Below are positions 25,014-32,896 of a stretch of 57,180 bases of DNA, piece by piece. The notes under the pieces are model-generated. The model saw only the letters and a list, made by a program, of their open reading frames with translations, searched no databases and was not told the origin of the DNA. The DNA comes from CAYLHS01 sp964496205 (GTDB lineage Bacteria; Actinomycetota; Acidimicrobiia; Spongiisociales; UBA4744), in NCBI GenBank assembly GCA_964496205.1, contig CAZBXV010000010.1:1-57180 (forward strand), given 5' to 3'. A program made the translations under genes and the position numbers. How positions within the stretch are numbered: the first letter of the stretch is position 1; each line of letters opens with the position of its first letter.

Positions 25014-26527
25014 GTCCGAACCCCCGTCATGTACGAGCCGAGCTCCTCCGGTGTGGTGGTCGCCGGGTCCAGCCGAGCAACCAGCCTGCCACGGAGGATT
25101 ACCCAGAGGGTGTCGGACAACCCGATCAGCTCTTCCAAGTCGGCGGACACGAGCAGCACGGCGAGCCCAGCTACCCTCGCGCTTCGCAGGTGATCCCACA
25201 CGGCGGCTTGCGCGCCAATGTCGATGCCGCGGGTCGGCTGAGCAGCGATCAACACGAGAGGATCAGCCAGCATCTCTCTCCCGACGATGAACTTCTGCTG
25301 GTTGCCACCTGACAACGCGATGGCAGGGGTGTCTGCGCCAGGGGCCTTCACTCCGTACACCCGAATGATGTCGTCGGTTCGACGGTGGGCACCCTTCCGG
25401 TCGATCCAGAAGCCACGGTTGAACGGGCTCACCGTCTGATGGCCGAGCATCGCGTTCTCCCACAACGGCTCCGGGAGCAGCAGGGCCTGCCGATGACGGT
25501 CCTCGGGGATCAGCCCGAGACCGGCCTCCCTGAGTTCGCGAGTCGACTGCCGTGACATGTCCTTGTCGGCAAGCTCGATCAAGCCTTCATCCAATGGAAG
25601 CAACCCCATCAGCGCATCGATCAACGTCGCCTGACCGTTTCCCTCGACACCGGCTATGCCGACGATCTCGCCTTCTCTGATCATGAATGAGACGTCGTCC
25701 AACAGCATTCTGTCGGAGTCCTGCGAACGGACAGACAGGCCCTCCACCCTCAGGAGAACTCGTTCCCTCACCGTCGACTCTCGGGTCTCGGGTGTCGGCA
25801 ACTCCGAACCCACCATCATCTCTGCGAGCTTCTGTGCGTCGACTTCGTCGGGGGAGACCGTCGATATGGTCCGGCCTTGTCGTATGACGGTGATCACATC
25901 GGCAATGGACAGCACTTCGTCGAGTTTGTGCGAGATGAAGATGATCGTCACTCCCTCGCCGGCAAGCTCTCGCATGGACGCAAACAGCTCGTCGACTTCC
26001 TGAGGTACGAGTACCGCGGTCGGCTCATCGAGAATGAGGATTCGGGCGCCTCTGAACAAGACCTTCAGGATCTCGACCCGCTGACGTTCTCCAACCGACA
26101 GCTCCTCGACGAGCGCATCGGGGTTTACGGCGAGGCCGTACGCCTGAGAGAGCTCACCGAGCTTGAGCTTCGCCCCCTGGAAGTCGAGCTCGACACCCTT
26201 GCGGGGTTCCGACCCGAGCACGATGTTCTCGAGAACCGTGAGCTGGTCGGCCAGCATGAAATGCTGATGGACCATGCCGATGCCTGCGTTGATGGCGTCC
26301 CGAGGCGATCGAAACCGAACCTCCTCGCCTTCCATCAGAATCTCGCCCTCGTCGGGTGCCTGCATGCCGTACAGGATCTTCATCAAAGTGGACTTCCCGG
26401 CGCCGTTTTCGCCCACGACGGCATGGATCTCTGCCGGCATTACACGCAGATTCACCTGGTCATTGGCGACCACGCCGGGAAACCGCTTCGTGATGTTGCT
26501 CAGTTCGACAGCCGGAGCGTCTGGCAC
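25010..26527 (-). CDS. Nucleoside-type ABC transporter ATPase, two ABC domains (YufO-like)
   Basis: The 505-residue protein has two tandem ABC domains as in sugar/nucleoside importers. The first has GENGAGKST, LSVGERQ and LILDEPTAVL. The second has a relaxed Walker A (GVEGNGQAT, Lys replaced by Gln, normal for this family), ALSGGNQQK and a final LLVSADLEELIGLSD. GTG 26527 is the start that fits the domain; the open frame further upstream runs through the hairpin and into the lipoprotein gene end. A 14-bp stem-loop ends 18 nt before the start and may reduce its expression relative to the binding protein. Confidence 0.9.
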   Translation of the reverse strand: MPDAPAVELSNITKRFPGVVANDQVNLRVMPAEIHAVVGENGAGKSTLMKILYGMQAPDEGEILMEGEEVRFRSPRDAINAGIGMVHQHFMLADQLTVLENIVLGSEPRKGVELDFQGAKLKLGELSQAYGLAVNPDALVEELSVGERQRVEILKVLFRGARILILDEPTAVLVPQEVDELFASMRELAGEGVTIIFISHKLDEVLSIADVITVIRQGRTISTVSPDEVDAQKLAEMMVGSELPTPETRESTVRERVLLRVEGLSVRSQDSDRMLLDDVSFMIREGEIVGIAGVEGNGQATLIDALMGLLPLDEGLIELADKDMSRQSTRELREAGLGLIPEDRHRQALLLPEPLWENAMLGHQTVSPFNRGFWIDRKGAHRRTDDIIRVYGVKAPGADTPAIALSGGNQQKFIVGREMLADPLVLIAAQPTRGIDIGAQAAVWDHLRSARVAGLAVLLVSADLEELIGLSDTLWVILRGRLVARLDPATTTPEELGSYMTGVRT

Positions 26528-26545
26528 CTTGGTCCCGTTCGCGAA

Positions 26546-26577
26546 GAGAGGTCCGAGGCTAGCGCCTCGGACCTCTC
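26546..26577 (-). promoter_or_regulatory. Strong stem-loop between binding-protein and ATPase genes
   Basis: GAGAGGTCCGAGGC (26546-26559) and its exact complement (26564-26577) form a 14-bp stem with a 4-nt loop TAGC. It sits in the 73-nt spacer after the BMP lipoprotein stop, and no T-run follows. Such hairpins in binding-protein operons typically protect the upstream mRNA or partly end transcription, giving more binding protein than transporter. Confidence 0.8.
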
Positions 26578-26600
26578 GACTCCAGTGCAAGCGGCTCTCG

Positions 26601-27737
26601 TTACTCCGACGGAGTTGTCGGAACGACGATGTCGCCTGAGATGATCTTCGCCTTGTAATCCTCGAGTGTGGGAACGATGTCGTCGATGAACCCGCCCGAC
26701 GTCGCATACCCGACACCGTCGACCTTCAGGTCGAAGACATGGACGCCCGGCGTGAAGTTGCCGTGGACGAAATCACTGATCGTCGAGTAGACGGCAACGT
26801 CGACTCGCTTGAGCATCGACGTCAAGATGTACGGCTGAAGATCCGCACCCGCGGTCAGGTACTGGTCGGAGTCAACACCGATCGCCCACACGTGCGTGTC
26901 GTTGCTTTCGGAGTACTCCTTCGCTGCCTGGAACACGCCGGTGCCCGAGCCACCTGCTGCGTGATACACCACGTCGGCACCCTGCTGGTACATGGCGAGT
27001 GCCGCCTCCTTGCCCTTGGCAGGGTCACCGAAACCGGAGAAGTCTGGCGGCTGTGTCAGGTAGGACACCTGAATCTCGATATCAGGGTTGACAGCCTTGG
27101 CACCCGCCTCATAGCCGGCTTCGAACTTCTTGATCAGGTCGACCTCGACCCCGCCGACGAAACCGATCTTGCCGGTTGTCGACTTCAGTGCGGCTGCTGC
27201 ACCAACGAGGAACGATCCCTGTTCTTCGGCGAACGTCAACGATGCCACGTTCGGCAGATCGACCACCGAGTCGACGATCGCATACTCGGTGTCCGGATAG
27301 TCCGGTGCGGTGGCGGTCACGCCATCCGCGAACGCGAAACCGATCGCGAAGACCAACGGAAGACCCGCCTCCGACAGGAGTCGCAGGTTCTCTTCACGGT
27401 TCTCGCCGCCCGAGCTCGGCTCGAGCTCCTGGGTGGCGATACCGAAGTCGGTCACGGCCTTGTCGAGGCCCGCCGCGGCCGAGTCGTTGAACGACTTGTC
27501 GCCGCGTCCGCCGATGTCGTACGCCATGCCGACGGTGATGCCCTCGCCCATCATGCCGGCGGTAGTCGTTGTCTCGGCAGGAGCCGTCGTTTCGGTGGTT
27601 GTACCTGTGGCGGCCGTTGTTGTGGTTGCTGCCGTCGTTGCCGGGGCAGCGGTCGTGGTGGTCGCGCTGGTCCCACACGCCGCTGCCAGCATGGCAAATA
27701 CGACGAGCACGAGCAGCGTCCTGTTCTTGAGTTTCAA
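26601..27737 (-). CDS. BMP family (PnrA-like) nucleoside-binding lipoprotein
   Basis: The 378-residue protein starts with a lipoprotein signal (KNRTLLVLVVFAMLAAAC, Cys at 21), a 35-residue Thr/Ala linker, then a BMP domain: GITVGMAYDIGGRGDKSFND, KIGFVGGVEVDLIKKFEAG, DVVYHAAGGSGTGVF and WAIGVDSDQYL. These are the nucleoside-binding PnrA/BmpA features. It feeds the ATPase and permeases downstream. TTG 27737 is preferred over GTG 27740 because GAGGAGG then lies about 5 nt away; the longer frame has no ribosome site. Confidence 0.9.
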   Translation of the reverse strand: MKLKNRTLLVLVVFAMLAAACGTSATTTTAAPATTAATTTTAATGTTTETTAPAETTTTAGMMGEGITVGMAYDIGGRGDKSFNDSAAAGLDKAVTDFGIATQELEPSSGGENREENLRLLSEAGLPLVFAIGFAFADGVTATAPDYPDTEYAIVDSVVDLPNVASLTFAEEQGSFLVGAAAALKSTTGKIGFVGGVEVDLIKKFEAGYEAGAKAVNPDIEIQVSYLTQPPDFSGFGDPAKGKEAALAMYQQGADVVYHAAGGSGTGVFQAAKEYSESNDTHVWAIGVDSDQYLTAGADLQPYILTSMLKRVDVAVYSTISDFVHGNFTPGVHVFDLKVDGVGYATSGGFIDDIVPTLEDYKAKIISGDIVVPTTPSE

Positions 27738-27808
27738 CACACCCTCCTCGGTCGTGTCGGACCGAAAGCCCGAATTATGCGAGAAGTGTAGTCGTCGTTG
27801 GGGGGCCG

Positions 27809-28435
27809 TCAGTCGGCCAGCTCCGGTAGCGGATCGGGGCGTACCAGATAGATCCAAGGGATCGAAACGACGGTCACGATCATCTTGATCACGACGTTTG
27901 CCCAGAAGATGGAGACCACAACACTCCAAGACTGCACACCCGCAAATGCGAGTACCGAAAACAGCGCCGAGTCGACCGGCACCGACACCGTATTCGACGA
28001 CAGCACCCTCCCCCACTGCCAGCGTTCTCCGACTCGTCGAACCCATGCCGAGTACACCTCGGTGTCTGTCAACTCCGACAGGACCTCTGCGACGATCGAC
28101 GCGATCACGATCCTCCACACCGGCGCGAGCACGATCCCGAACGCCGACTGGTCCCCGGCCTCCGCTCCGGGCGGCAGGTTCGCCACAAGCCAGAACACGA
28201 GCGCCATAACGAGGTTGATTCCCGCTGCCAGGAAGATGAGAAGCCGGGAGACACGCTTGCCAGCAACCTTCTGCACGAGATCCCTCAGCGTGAACGTGAA
28301 CGGATAGATGATCGTGCCCGCATCCATCGTCAGGCCGGCGATCGACACGATCCGCAACGACGCGATGTCCGACAGCATCTGCGCCGCGATGTACGCGGAC
28401 GTGACGATGGTGAGGGTCCGGAACGCACGGTGCAC
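27809..28435 (-). CDS. Queuosine-precursor-transporter-like membrane protein (YhhQ/DUF165, VUT family)
   Basis: The 208-residue protein has about six membrane helices and YhhQ landmarks: AGTIIYPFTFTLRDLVQKVAGKR, VAEVLSELTDTEVYSAWV and SSNTVSVPVDSALFSVLAFAG. E. coli YhhQ takes up preQ0/preQ1 for queuosine synthesis. It is adjacent to the nucleoside importer operon, which suits a purine-related salvage theme, but it has its own upstream region and no queuosine synthesis genes are in the window. Confidence 0.85.
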   Translation of the reverse strand: MHRAFRTLTIVTSAYIAAQMLSDIASLRIVSIAGLTMDAGTIIYPFTFTLRDLVQKVAGKRVSRLLIFLAAGINLVMALVFWLVANLPPGAEAGDQSAFGIVLAPVWRIVIASIVAEVLSELTDTEVYSAWVRRVGERWQWGRVLSSNTVSVPVDSALFSVLAFAGVQSWSVVVSIFWANVVIKMIVTVVSIPWIYLVRPDPLPELAD

Positions 28436-28459
28436 GGCCCGGAAGCTAACAGCTGACAG

Positions 28460-28522
28460 TCGTCAGTCGTCAGTCGTCAATCGTCAATCGTCAATCGTCA
28501 ATCGTCAATCGTCAATCGTCAG
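28460..28522. repeat. 9 x 7-bp tandem repeat TCGTCA(G/A)
   Basis: Nine exact-length heptamers lie head to tail; units 1, 2 and 9 end in G, and units 3-8 end in A. The array lies 24 nt upstream of the yhhQ-like start and 50 nt upstream of the four-helix-bundle pseudogene. TCAGTCGTCAG inside it (28463-28473) is the reverse complement of CTGACGACTGA at 28954-28964. Confidence 0.93.
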
Positions 28523-28572
28523 AATCCCACAAGGAAGTCGACACAGAGTTCGTCGACTGATATGAGCTCGGT

Positions 28573-28943
28573 GTGCGGAACTTCGCGAAGCTCCGTGTGT
28601 GGTAGAAGAGCCACTCTCTGACACTGGCGGTGTACGAAGTGGCTCGTGCCTCCCGGCCGAAGAGCGATTCGACCTCGCACAGCAGCTTCGACGATCTGCA
28701 GCATCAGTCCCCGCGAACATCGCCGAAGGGGCAGGACGTAGCACGAAGTCCGATTTCGCAAGACTCGTAGACATCGCCTGCGGCTCCACCAGCGAAACCT
28801 TGTACCACCTGATGCTCTCCAGGGACCTGCTCTTCCTGAGTGAGAGCACGTACGAGATCCTCGCCGCCAAGACGGCCGAAGTCAGGAGAATGCTCACTTC
28901 CTTTGCTCGCCCCCTTCGATCGCGGTCAGGCGAACAGGACTGA
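28573..28943 (+). pseudogene. Four-helix-bundle (S23/IVS-type) protein, disrupted
   Basis: Read in two frames, the family pattern is nearly complete. From 28573 the first frame gives RNFAKLRVW, an in-frame TAG at 28603-28605 where the family often has Gln or Glu, then KSHSLTLAVYEVAR. Near 28648-28653 the frame must shift, and the second frame continues LPAEERFDLAQQLRRSAASV, PANIAEGAGRSTKSDFARL and on to a stop at 28943. So one nonsense change and one indel break the gene. Family members are about 115-125 residues, were first noted in 23S rRNA intervening sequences and occur as stand-alone genes. Short inverted repeats flank this copy. Confidence 0.82.
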
Positions 28944-28964
28944 AGACCCAAGACTGACGACTGA
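28940..28964. repeat. CTGACGACTGA repeat copy at right side of pseudogene
   Basis: CTGAAGACC..AGACTGACGACTG matches the copy at 22497-22520 in 22 of 24 positions. Its last 11 bases, CTGACGACTGA, are the inverse of TCAGTCGTCAG in the heptamer array at 28460-28522, so the pseudogene is bracketed by inverted copies. Confidence 0.85.
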
Positions 28965-28994
28965 GGACTTCGAGCCGGCCGCCGGAGGCTGCCT

Positions 28995-31493
28995 TCAGCT
29001 GTCCTGGCCCGCCAACTCTATGAGTGGGCGATCCGGTGCTTCGATCTCCTCGAAGGTGATCGTGTCGGACTCCTCGAGACGGTCGGCGATGATCGTGCTG
29101 CCGGCCTTGAACTCCCCACGAAGCACATGCTCGGACAGTGGGTCTTCGAGCAGACGCTGGATTGCACGCCGCAGCGGCCTGGCGCCAAGTTCGGGATCGT
29201 ATCCAATCCTGGCGAGATGCTCCTTCGCCGAGTCGGTCAGCACCAGTTCGAGGCTTCTCGACTGGAGCTGGTCGCGCACCCGCACGAGCATCAGGTCAAT
29301 GATCTCCTTGACCTCGTCGATCGCGAGTTCGTGGAACACGATGACCTCATCGATCCGGTTGAGGAACTCGGGTCGGAAGTGCTTCTTCAGCTGATCGAGA
29401 ACCTTTTCCCGCATCCTTTCGTAGTTGACCTCGTCCGAACCGGCGACGAACCCGACTGCCTTCTTGCGAAGGTCGGCGGTGCCCAGGTTGGAGGTCATGA
29501 TGATGACCGTGTTCTTGAAGTCGACATGACGGCCTTGTGCGTCGGTCAGACGTCCGTCCTCGAGAATCTGGAGGAGCGTGTTGAACACGTCCGGATGAGC
29601 CTTCTCGATCTCGTCGAAAAGAACCACGGAGAACGGCTTGCGGCGCACGGCCTCTGTCAGCTGTCCGCCCTCGTCGTAACCGACATAGCCGGGTGGCGAC
29701 CCTACGAGTCGGCTGACAGTGTGTTTCTCCATGTATTCCGACATGTCGAGCTGGATCAGGGCGTCTTCATCACCGAACAGGAACTCGGCGAGCGCTTTCG
29801 CGGTCTCGGTCTTCCCGACACCGGACGGTCCGAGGAAGATGAATGACCCAGCCGGCCGTTTCGGGTCCTTCAATCCTGCACGGGTGCGACGAATCGCCTT
29901 GGAGACGGCGACGATCGCGTCGTGCTGACCGATGATCCGCTCGTGGAGGTTGTCCTCCATGTGGATCAACCGCTCGGTCTCCTCTTCGGTGAGACGGTGC
30001 ACGGGAATGCCTGTCCACTGGGCGAGCACCGAGGCAATCTCCTCTTCGTCGATCACCCAGGCTGCAGCGGCACCCGAATCCTTGAGGGCTTCCTCACGTT
30101 CGACGCGCTCTGCGATCAGCTGTCGTTCCTGGTCGCGGAGCTGTGCAGCACGTTCGAATTGCTGTGCCCTGACCGCATCCGATTTCTGTTCACGAATCGC
30201 ACGAATCCGCACGTCGACATCCTTGAGATCGGGTGAGGATCCAGTGCGCGAAATCCGCATCCGACTGCCTGCCTCATCGATCAAGTCGATCGCTTTGTCT
30301 GGCAGGTGCCGGTCTGCGATGTAGCGATCCGCGAGGTTCGCGGCGCTCACCAGCGCGTCTTCCGTGTATCGAACGTTGTGGTGTTCTTCGTAGCGGTCCT
30401 TCAGCCCGTCGAGGATTTGGATCGTTTCTTTGACGTTTGGCTCGTCGACCTGCACCGGCTGGAATCGTCGCTCCAGCGCGGAGTCCTTCTCGAGGTACTT
30501 GCGGTACTCCTCGAGGGTGGTTGCGCCGATGGTCTGGAGTTCACCTCTCGCAAGCATCGGCTTGAGGATGCTGGCCGCATCGATGGCACCCTCGGCGGCG
30601 CCGGCGCCCACCAGCGTGTGGATCTCGTCGATAAACAGCAGAATGTCACCGCGGCCCTGGATCTCCTTGAGGACCTTCTTCAGCCGCTCTTCGAAGTCGC
30701 CCCTGTAGCGGGACCCCGCAACCAGGGCGCCGAGGTCGAGGGTGTACACCTGCTTGCCGCGCAGCGTCTCCGGGACCTCGCCGGTCACGATCCGCTGGCC
30801 GAGTCCCTCCACGATCGCCGTCTTGCCAACTCCGGGTTCGCCGATGAGCACCGGGTTGTTCTTGGTTCGGCGGGACAGAATCTGCATCACACGCTCGATC
30901 TCGCGTTGTCGACCAATCACCGGATCGAGCTTGTTCTCACGGGCGAGCTGTGTGAGATTGCGGCCGAACTGGTCGAGAATCGTCGAACCGCCACTGCTCT
31001 CGCGACCTTGCGGCGCGCCCTGTGGCGGCTGCCCGGAAGAAGACCGCTCTTCGCTCTGGGCTCCCGACAGCAGCTGGATGACGGTCTGGCGCACCTTCGG
31101 CAGGTCTGCTTTCAGGTTCTGAAGCACCTGTGTGGCAACACCTTCACCTTCCCTGATCAGTCCGAGGAGGATGTGCTCGGTGCCGATGTAGTTGTGGCCA
31201 AGCTGGAGCGCCTCACGCAGGGACAGTTCGAGCACCTTCTTGGCGCGAGGCGTAAACGGAATGTGACCGCTCGGCGCCTGCTGCCCCTGGCCGATGATCT
31301 CAACGACCTGGTTGCGGACGGCTTCCTGCGTGACGCCGAGGGATCGCAATGCCTGAGCGGCTATGCCGTCACCCTCGTGGATCAGTCCGAGGAGGATATG
31401 CTCGGTGCCGATGTAGTTGTGGTTGAGCAGGCGCGCTTCTTCCTGGGCAAGAACCACGACTCTTCGAGCCCGATCTGTAAATCGCTCGAACAC
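28995..31493 (-). CDS. clpC: ATP-dependent Clp protease ATP-binding subunit ClpC
   Basis: The 832-residue protein has two N-terminal Clp repeats (LLNHNYIGTEHILLGLIHEGDG and its second copy around LQLGHNYIGTEHILLG), a first AAA+ module with GEPGVGKTA, a UVR-like middle region (VRAQQFERAAQLRDQE), and a second AAA+ module with GPSGVGKTE and YVGYDEGGQLTE. This is the ClpC layout, the unfoldase partner of ClpP. GTG 31493 starts the conserved MFERFTDRARRVVVLAQEE block. A palindrome and a TATACT box lie just upstream. In mycobacteria clpC1 lies near lysS, as here within 6 kb. Confidence 0.95.
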   Translation of the reverse strand: MFERFTDRARRVVVLAQEEARLLNHNYIGTEHILLGLIHEGDGIAAQALRSLGVTQEAVRNQVVEIIGQGQQAPSGHIPFTPRAKKVLELSLREALQLGHNYIGTEHILLGLIREGEGVATQVLQNLKADLPKVRQTVIQLLSGAQSEERSSSGQPPQGAPQGRESSGGSTILDQFGRNLTQLARENKLDPVIGRQREIERVMQILSRRTKNNPVLIGEPGVGKTAIVEGLGQRIVTGEVPETLRGKQVYTLDLGALVAGSRYRGDFEERLKKVLKEIQGRGDILLFIDEIHTLVGAGAAEGAIDAASILKPMLARGELQTIGATTLEEYRKYLEKDSALERRFQPVQVDEPNVKETIQILDGLKDRYEEHHNVRYTEDALVSAANLADRYIADRHLPDKAIDLIDEAGSRMRISRTGSSPDLKDVDVRIRAIREQKSDAVRAQQFERAAQLRDQERQLIAERVEREEALKDSGAAAAWVIDEEEIASVLAQWTGIPVHRLTEEETERLIHMEDNLHERIIGQHDAIVAVSKAIRRTRAGLKDPKRPAGSFIFLGPSGVGKTETAKALAEFLFGDEDALIQLDMSEYMEKHTVSRLVGSPPGYVGYDEGGQLTEAVRRKPFSVVLFDEIEKAHPDVFNTLLQILEDGRLTDAQGRHVDFKNTVIIMTSNLGTADLRKKAVGFVAGSDEVNYERMREKVLDQLKKHFRPEFLNRIDEVIVFHELAIDEVKEIIDLMLVRVRDQLQSRSLELVLTDSAKEHLARIGYDPELGARPLRRAIQRLLEDPLSEHVLRGEFKAGSTIIADRLEESDTITFEEIEAPDRPLIELAGQDS

Positions 31494-31514
31494 GACCTGC
31501 TGCCTCCAATCTCA

Positions 31515-31541
31515 TTCCCGACGGGAAGGCTTGCGAGTATA
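31515..31541 (-). promoter_or_regulatory. clpC promoter region: TATACT box and palindrome TTCCCG-A-CGGGAA
   Basis: On the minus strand TATACT (31541-31536) is a good -10 about 43 nt upstream of the GTG. Downstream of it, TTCCCGACGGGAA (31515-31527) is a perfect 6-1-6 palindrome lying 21 nt before the start. Its place between -10 and start would suit a repressor or a 5'-UTR element. No consensus -35 was found. Confidence 0.5.
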
Positions 31542-31682
31542 CCTTTGGGCCTCTCCTACGACGATGCTACCTGTCCTCCTACAACACTCATCGGTCGGAG
31601 AATCTTCCCGCCTGAGGCCAGGTTTTCGCAGACCCTCCGATGGTCCGAGACCGTATGCCCGTCGCTACCATGCCGTCCAGAC

Positions 31683-32678
31683 ATGGATGCACCACGACTC
31701 GACCAGCTCGTTTCGCTCCCCGATGTGTGGGATCGCATGGAACGCGTGGAGCGGCGCCTCACCGAGGTGTCCGTCTCCGACTACGCGTTCTTGACCGAGA
31801 TCGCTCAGCATCTCCTCCTGGCGGGAGGGAAACGATTCCGCCCCCTCCTCGCTCAAATCGCCGGCGAGTTCGGCAACGCGCACTGGGAACAGGTCATTGA
31901 CGCCGGCGTTGCCGTCGAACTGATTCACGTGGGATCGTTGTATCACGACGACGTCATCGACGAAGCCGACACGAGAAGGGGTACCGGGTCCGCCAACACC
32001 AATTGGGGCAACACGATCGCCATCCTGGCCGGGGACTTCCTCATGGCCCGAGCAACGGAACTCGCCGCCGAGTCGCTGGGTCGGGAAGCCGTCCAGCTTC
32101 TCTCACGCACCTACGCGGAACTCGTAGAAGGTCAAACGCTCGAGCTTCAGCTCGATTTCGATCTCGCCCACGGCCCCAAGGACTACTTCCGGGTGATCGA
32201 AATGAAAACCGCGTCGCTGATTCGAGCTTCCGCTCGGGTTGGCGCCATGGCGGCGGACGCAGACAGCGAGACGATCGAGACACTGAGCAGCTGGGCGTGG
32301 GAACTGGGCATCATTTTCCAGCTCACCGACGACGCACTGGATCTCGTCGCTACCGACGAGTATCTGGGCAAGCCGGCCGGGTCGGACATCGGCGAAGGCA
32401 AGTTCACGCTCCCACTCCTCTACGCGCTGCACGATCAGGGCGGGGAGCGCATCCGGGAACTGCTCGCGGATCGCCCCTACCCACCCGACGCGATCGCCGA
32501 AGTGATCCGAATCGTGCGGGCGGGCGGCCACGTCGACCGAGTCCTCGATGAAGCAAACAGCCGGTCCCGCGTCGCCGTGCAGGTACTCGACCAGCTTCCG
32601 GCCATTCCGGCCAAGTCGGTTCTCGTCGGCCTCGCCGACTACCTTCTCGGACAGGTCACACGCGCGCGCTCCACCTAG
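31683..32678 (+). CDS. Polyprenyl synthetase (trans-isoprenyl diphosphate synthase)
   Basis: The 331-residue enzyme has the first Asp-rich motif as LYHDDVIDEAD and the second as LTDDALDLV, with GGKRFRPLLAQ before and the KTASLIRAS segment between. It should elongate prenyl diphosphates from IPP and, by length and FARM neighbourhood, resembles hepta/octa/nonaprenyl synthases for menaquinone. Product length is not certain. The open frame extends 459 codons upstream antisense to clpC, which is a high-GC artefact. ATG 31683 begins the usual N-terminus; there is no strong ribosome site, but TACCAT lies 11 nt upstream and might be a -10. Confidence 0.92.
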   Translation: MDAPRLDQLVSLPDVWDRMERVERRLTEVSVSDYAFLTEIAQHLLLAGGKRFRPLLAQIAGEFGNAHWEQVIDAGVAVELIHVGSLYHDDVIDEADTRRGTGSANTNWGNTIAILAGDFLMARATELAAESLGREAVQLLSRTYAELVEGQTLELQLDFDLAHGPKDYFRVIEMKTASLIRASARVGAMAADADSETIETLSSWAWELGIIFQLTDDALDLVATDEYLGKPAGSDIGEGKFTLPLLYALHDQGGERIRELLADRPYPPDAIAEVIRIVRAGGHVDRVLDEANSRSRVAVQVLDQLPAIPAKSVLVGLADYLLGQVTRARST

Positions 32679-32734
32679 CGTCCTGGCCGACAACACTGGC
32701 TACGTGCATGGCGAGGCAGCGGCGCCGATGTCAC

Positions 32735-32803
32735 GGACGCAGAACCCAGGTGCACCCGCAGCGGTGCGTCAAGGACGACGACACGGCAAGCGGCAGCGTC
32801 TGA
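32735..32803. repeat. Dispersed intergenic repeat, copy 1
   Basis: This 69-nt stretch closely matches 55496-55563. The shared core is 27 consecutive identical bases around GCACCCGCAGCGGTGC, which can itself fold as a 5-bp hairpin (GCACC/GGTGC). It lies between two plus-strand genes. The rest of the 218-nt gap (32679-32896) shows no gene. Confidence 0.8.
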
Positions 32804-32896
32804 CCGTCCTGAACACGGCAGGCGTCGGCGGTCGGGGCACGAGCGCTCTGCCGGGGCATTCTCGGTCGACGCAACGCCTCCCCGTAGACTGGCTCC

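Noticed and set aside
25014..25199. N-terminal extension of the YufP-like permease
   Set aside because: It lies inside the ATPase gene in another frame; the GTGA overlap gives a better start.
28460..28522. CRISPR array
   Set aside because: Units are 7 bp, head to tail, with no spacers.
30306..31682. Upstream 459 codons of an open frame continuous with the polyprenyl synthetase
   Set aside because: It is antisense to clpC, and the conserved synthetase N-terminus begins at ATG 31683.
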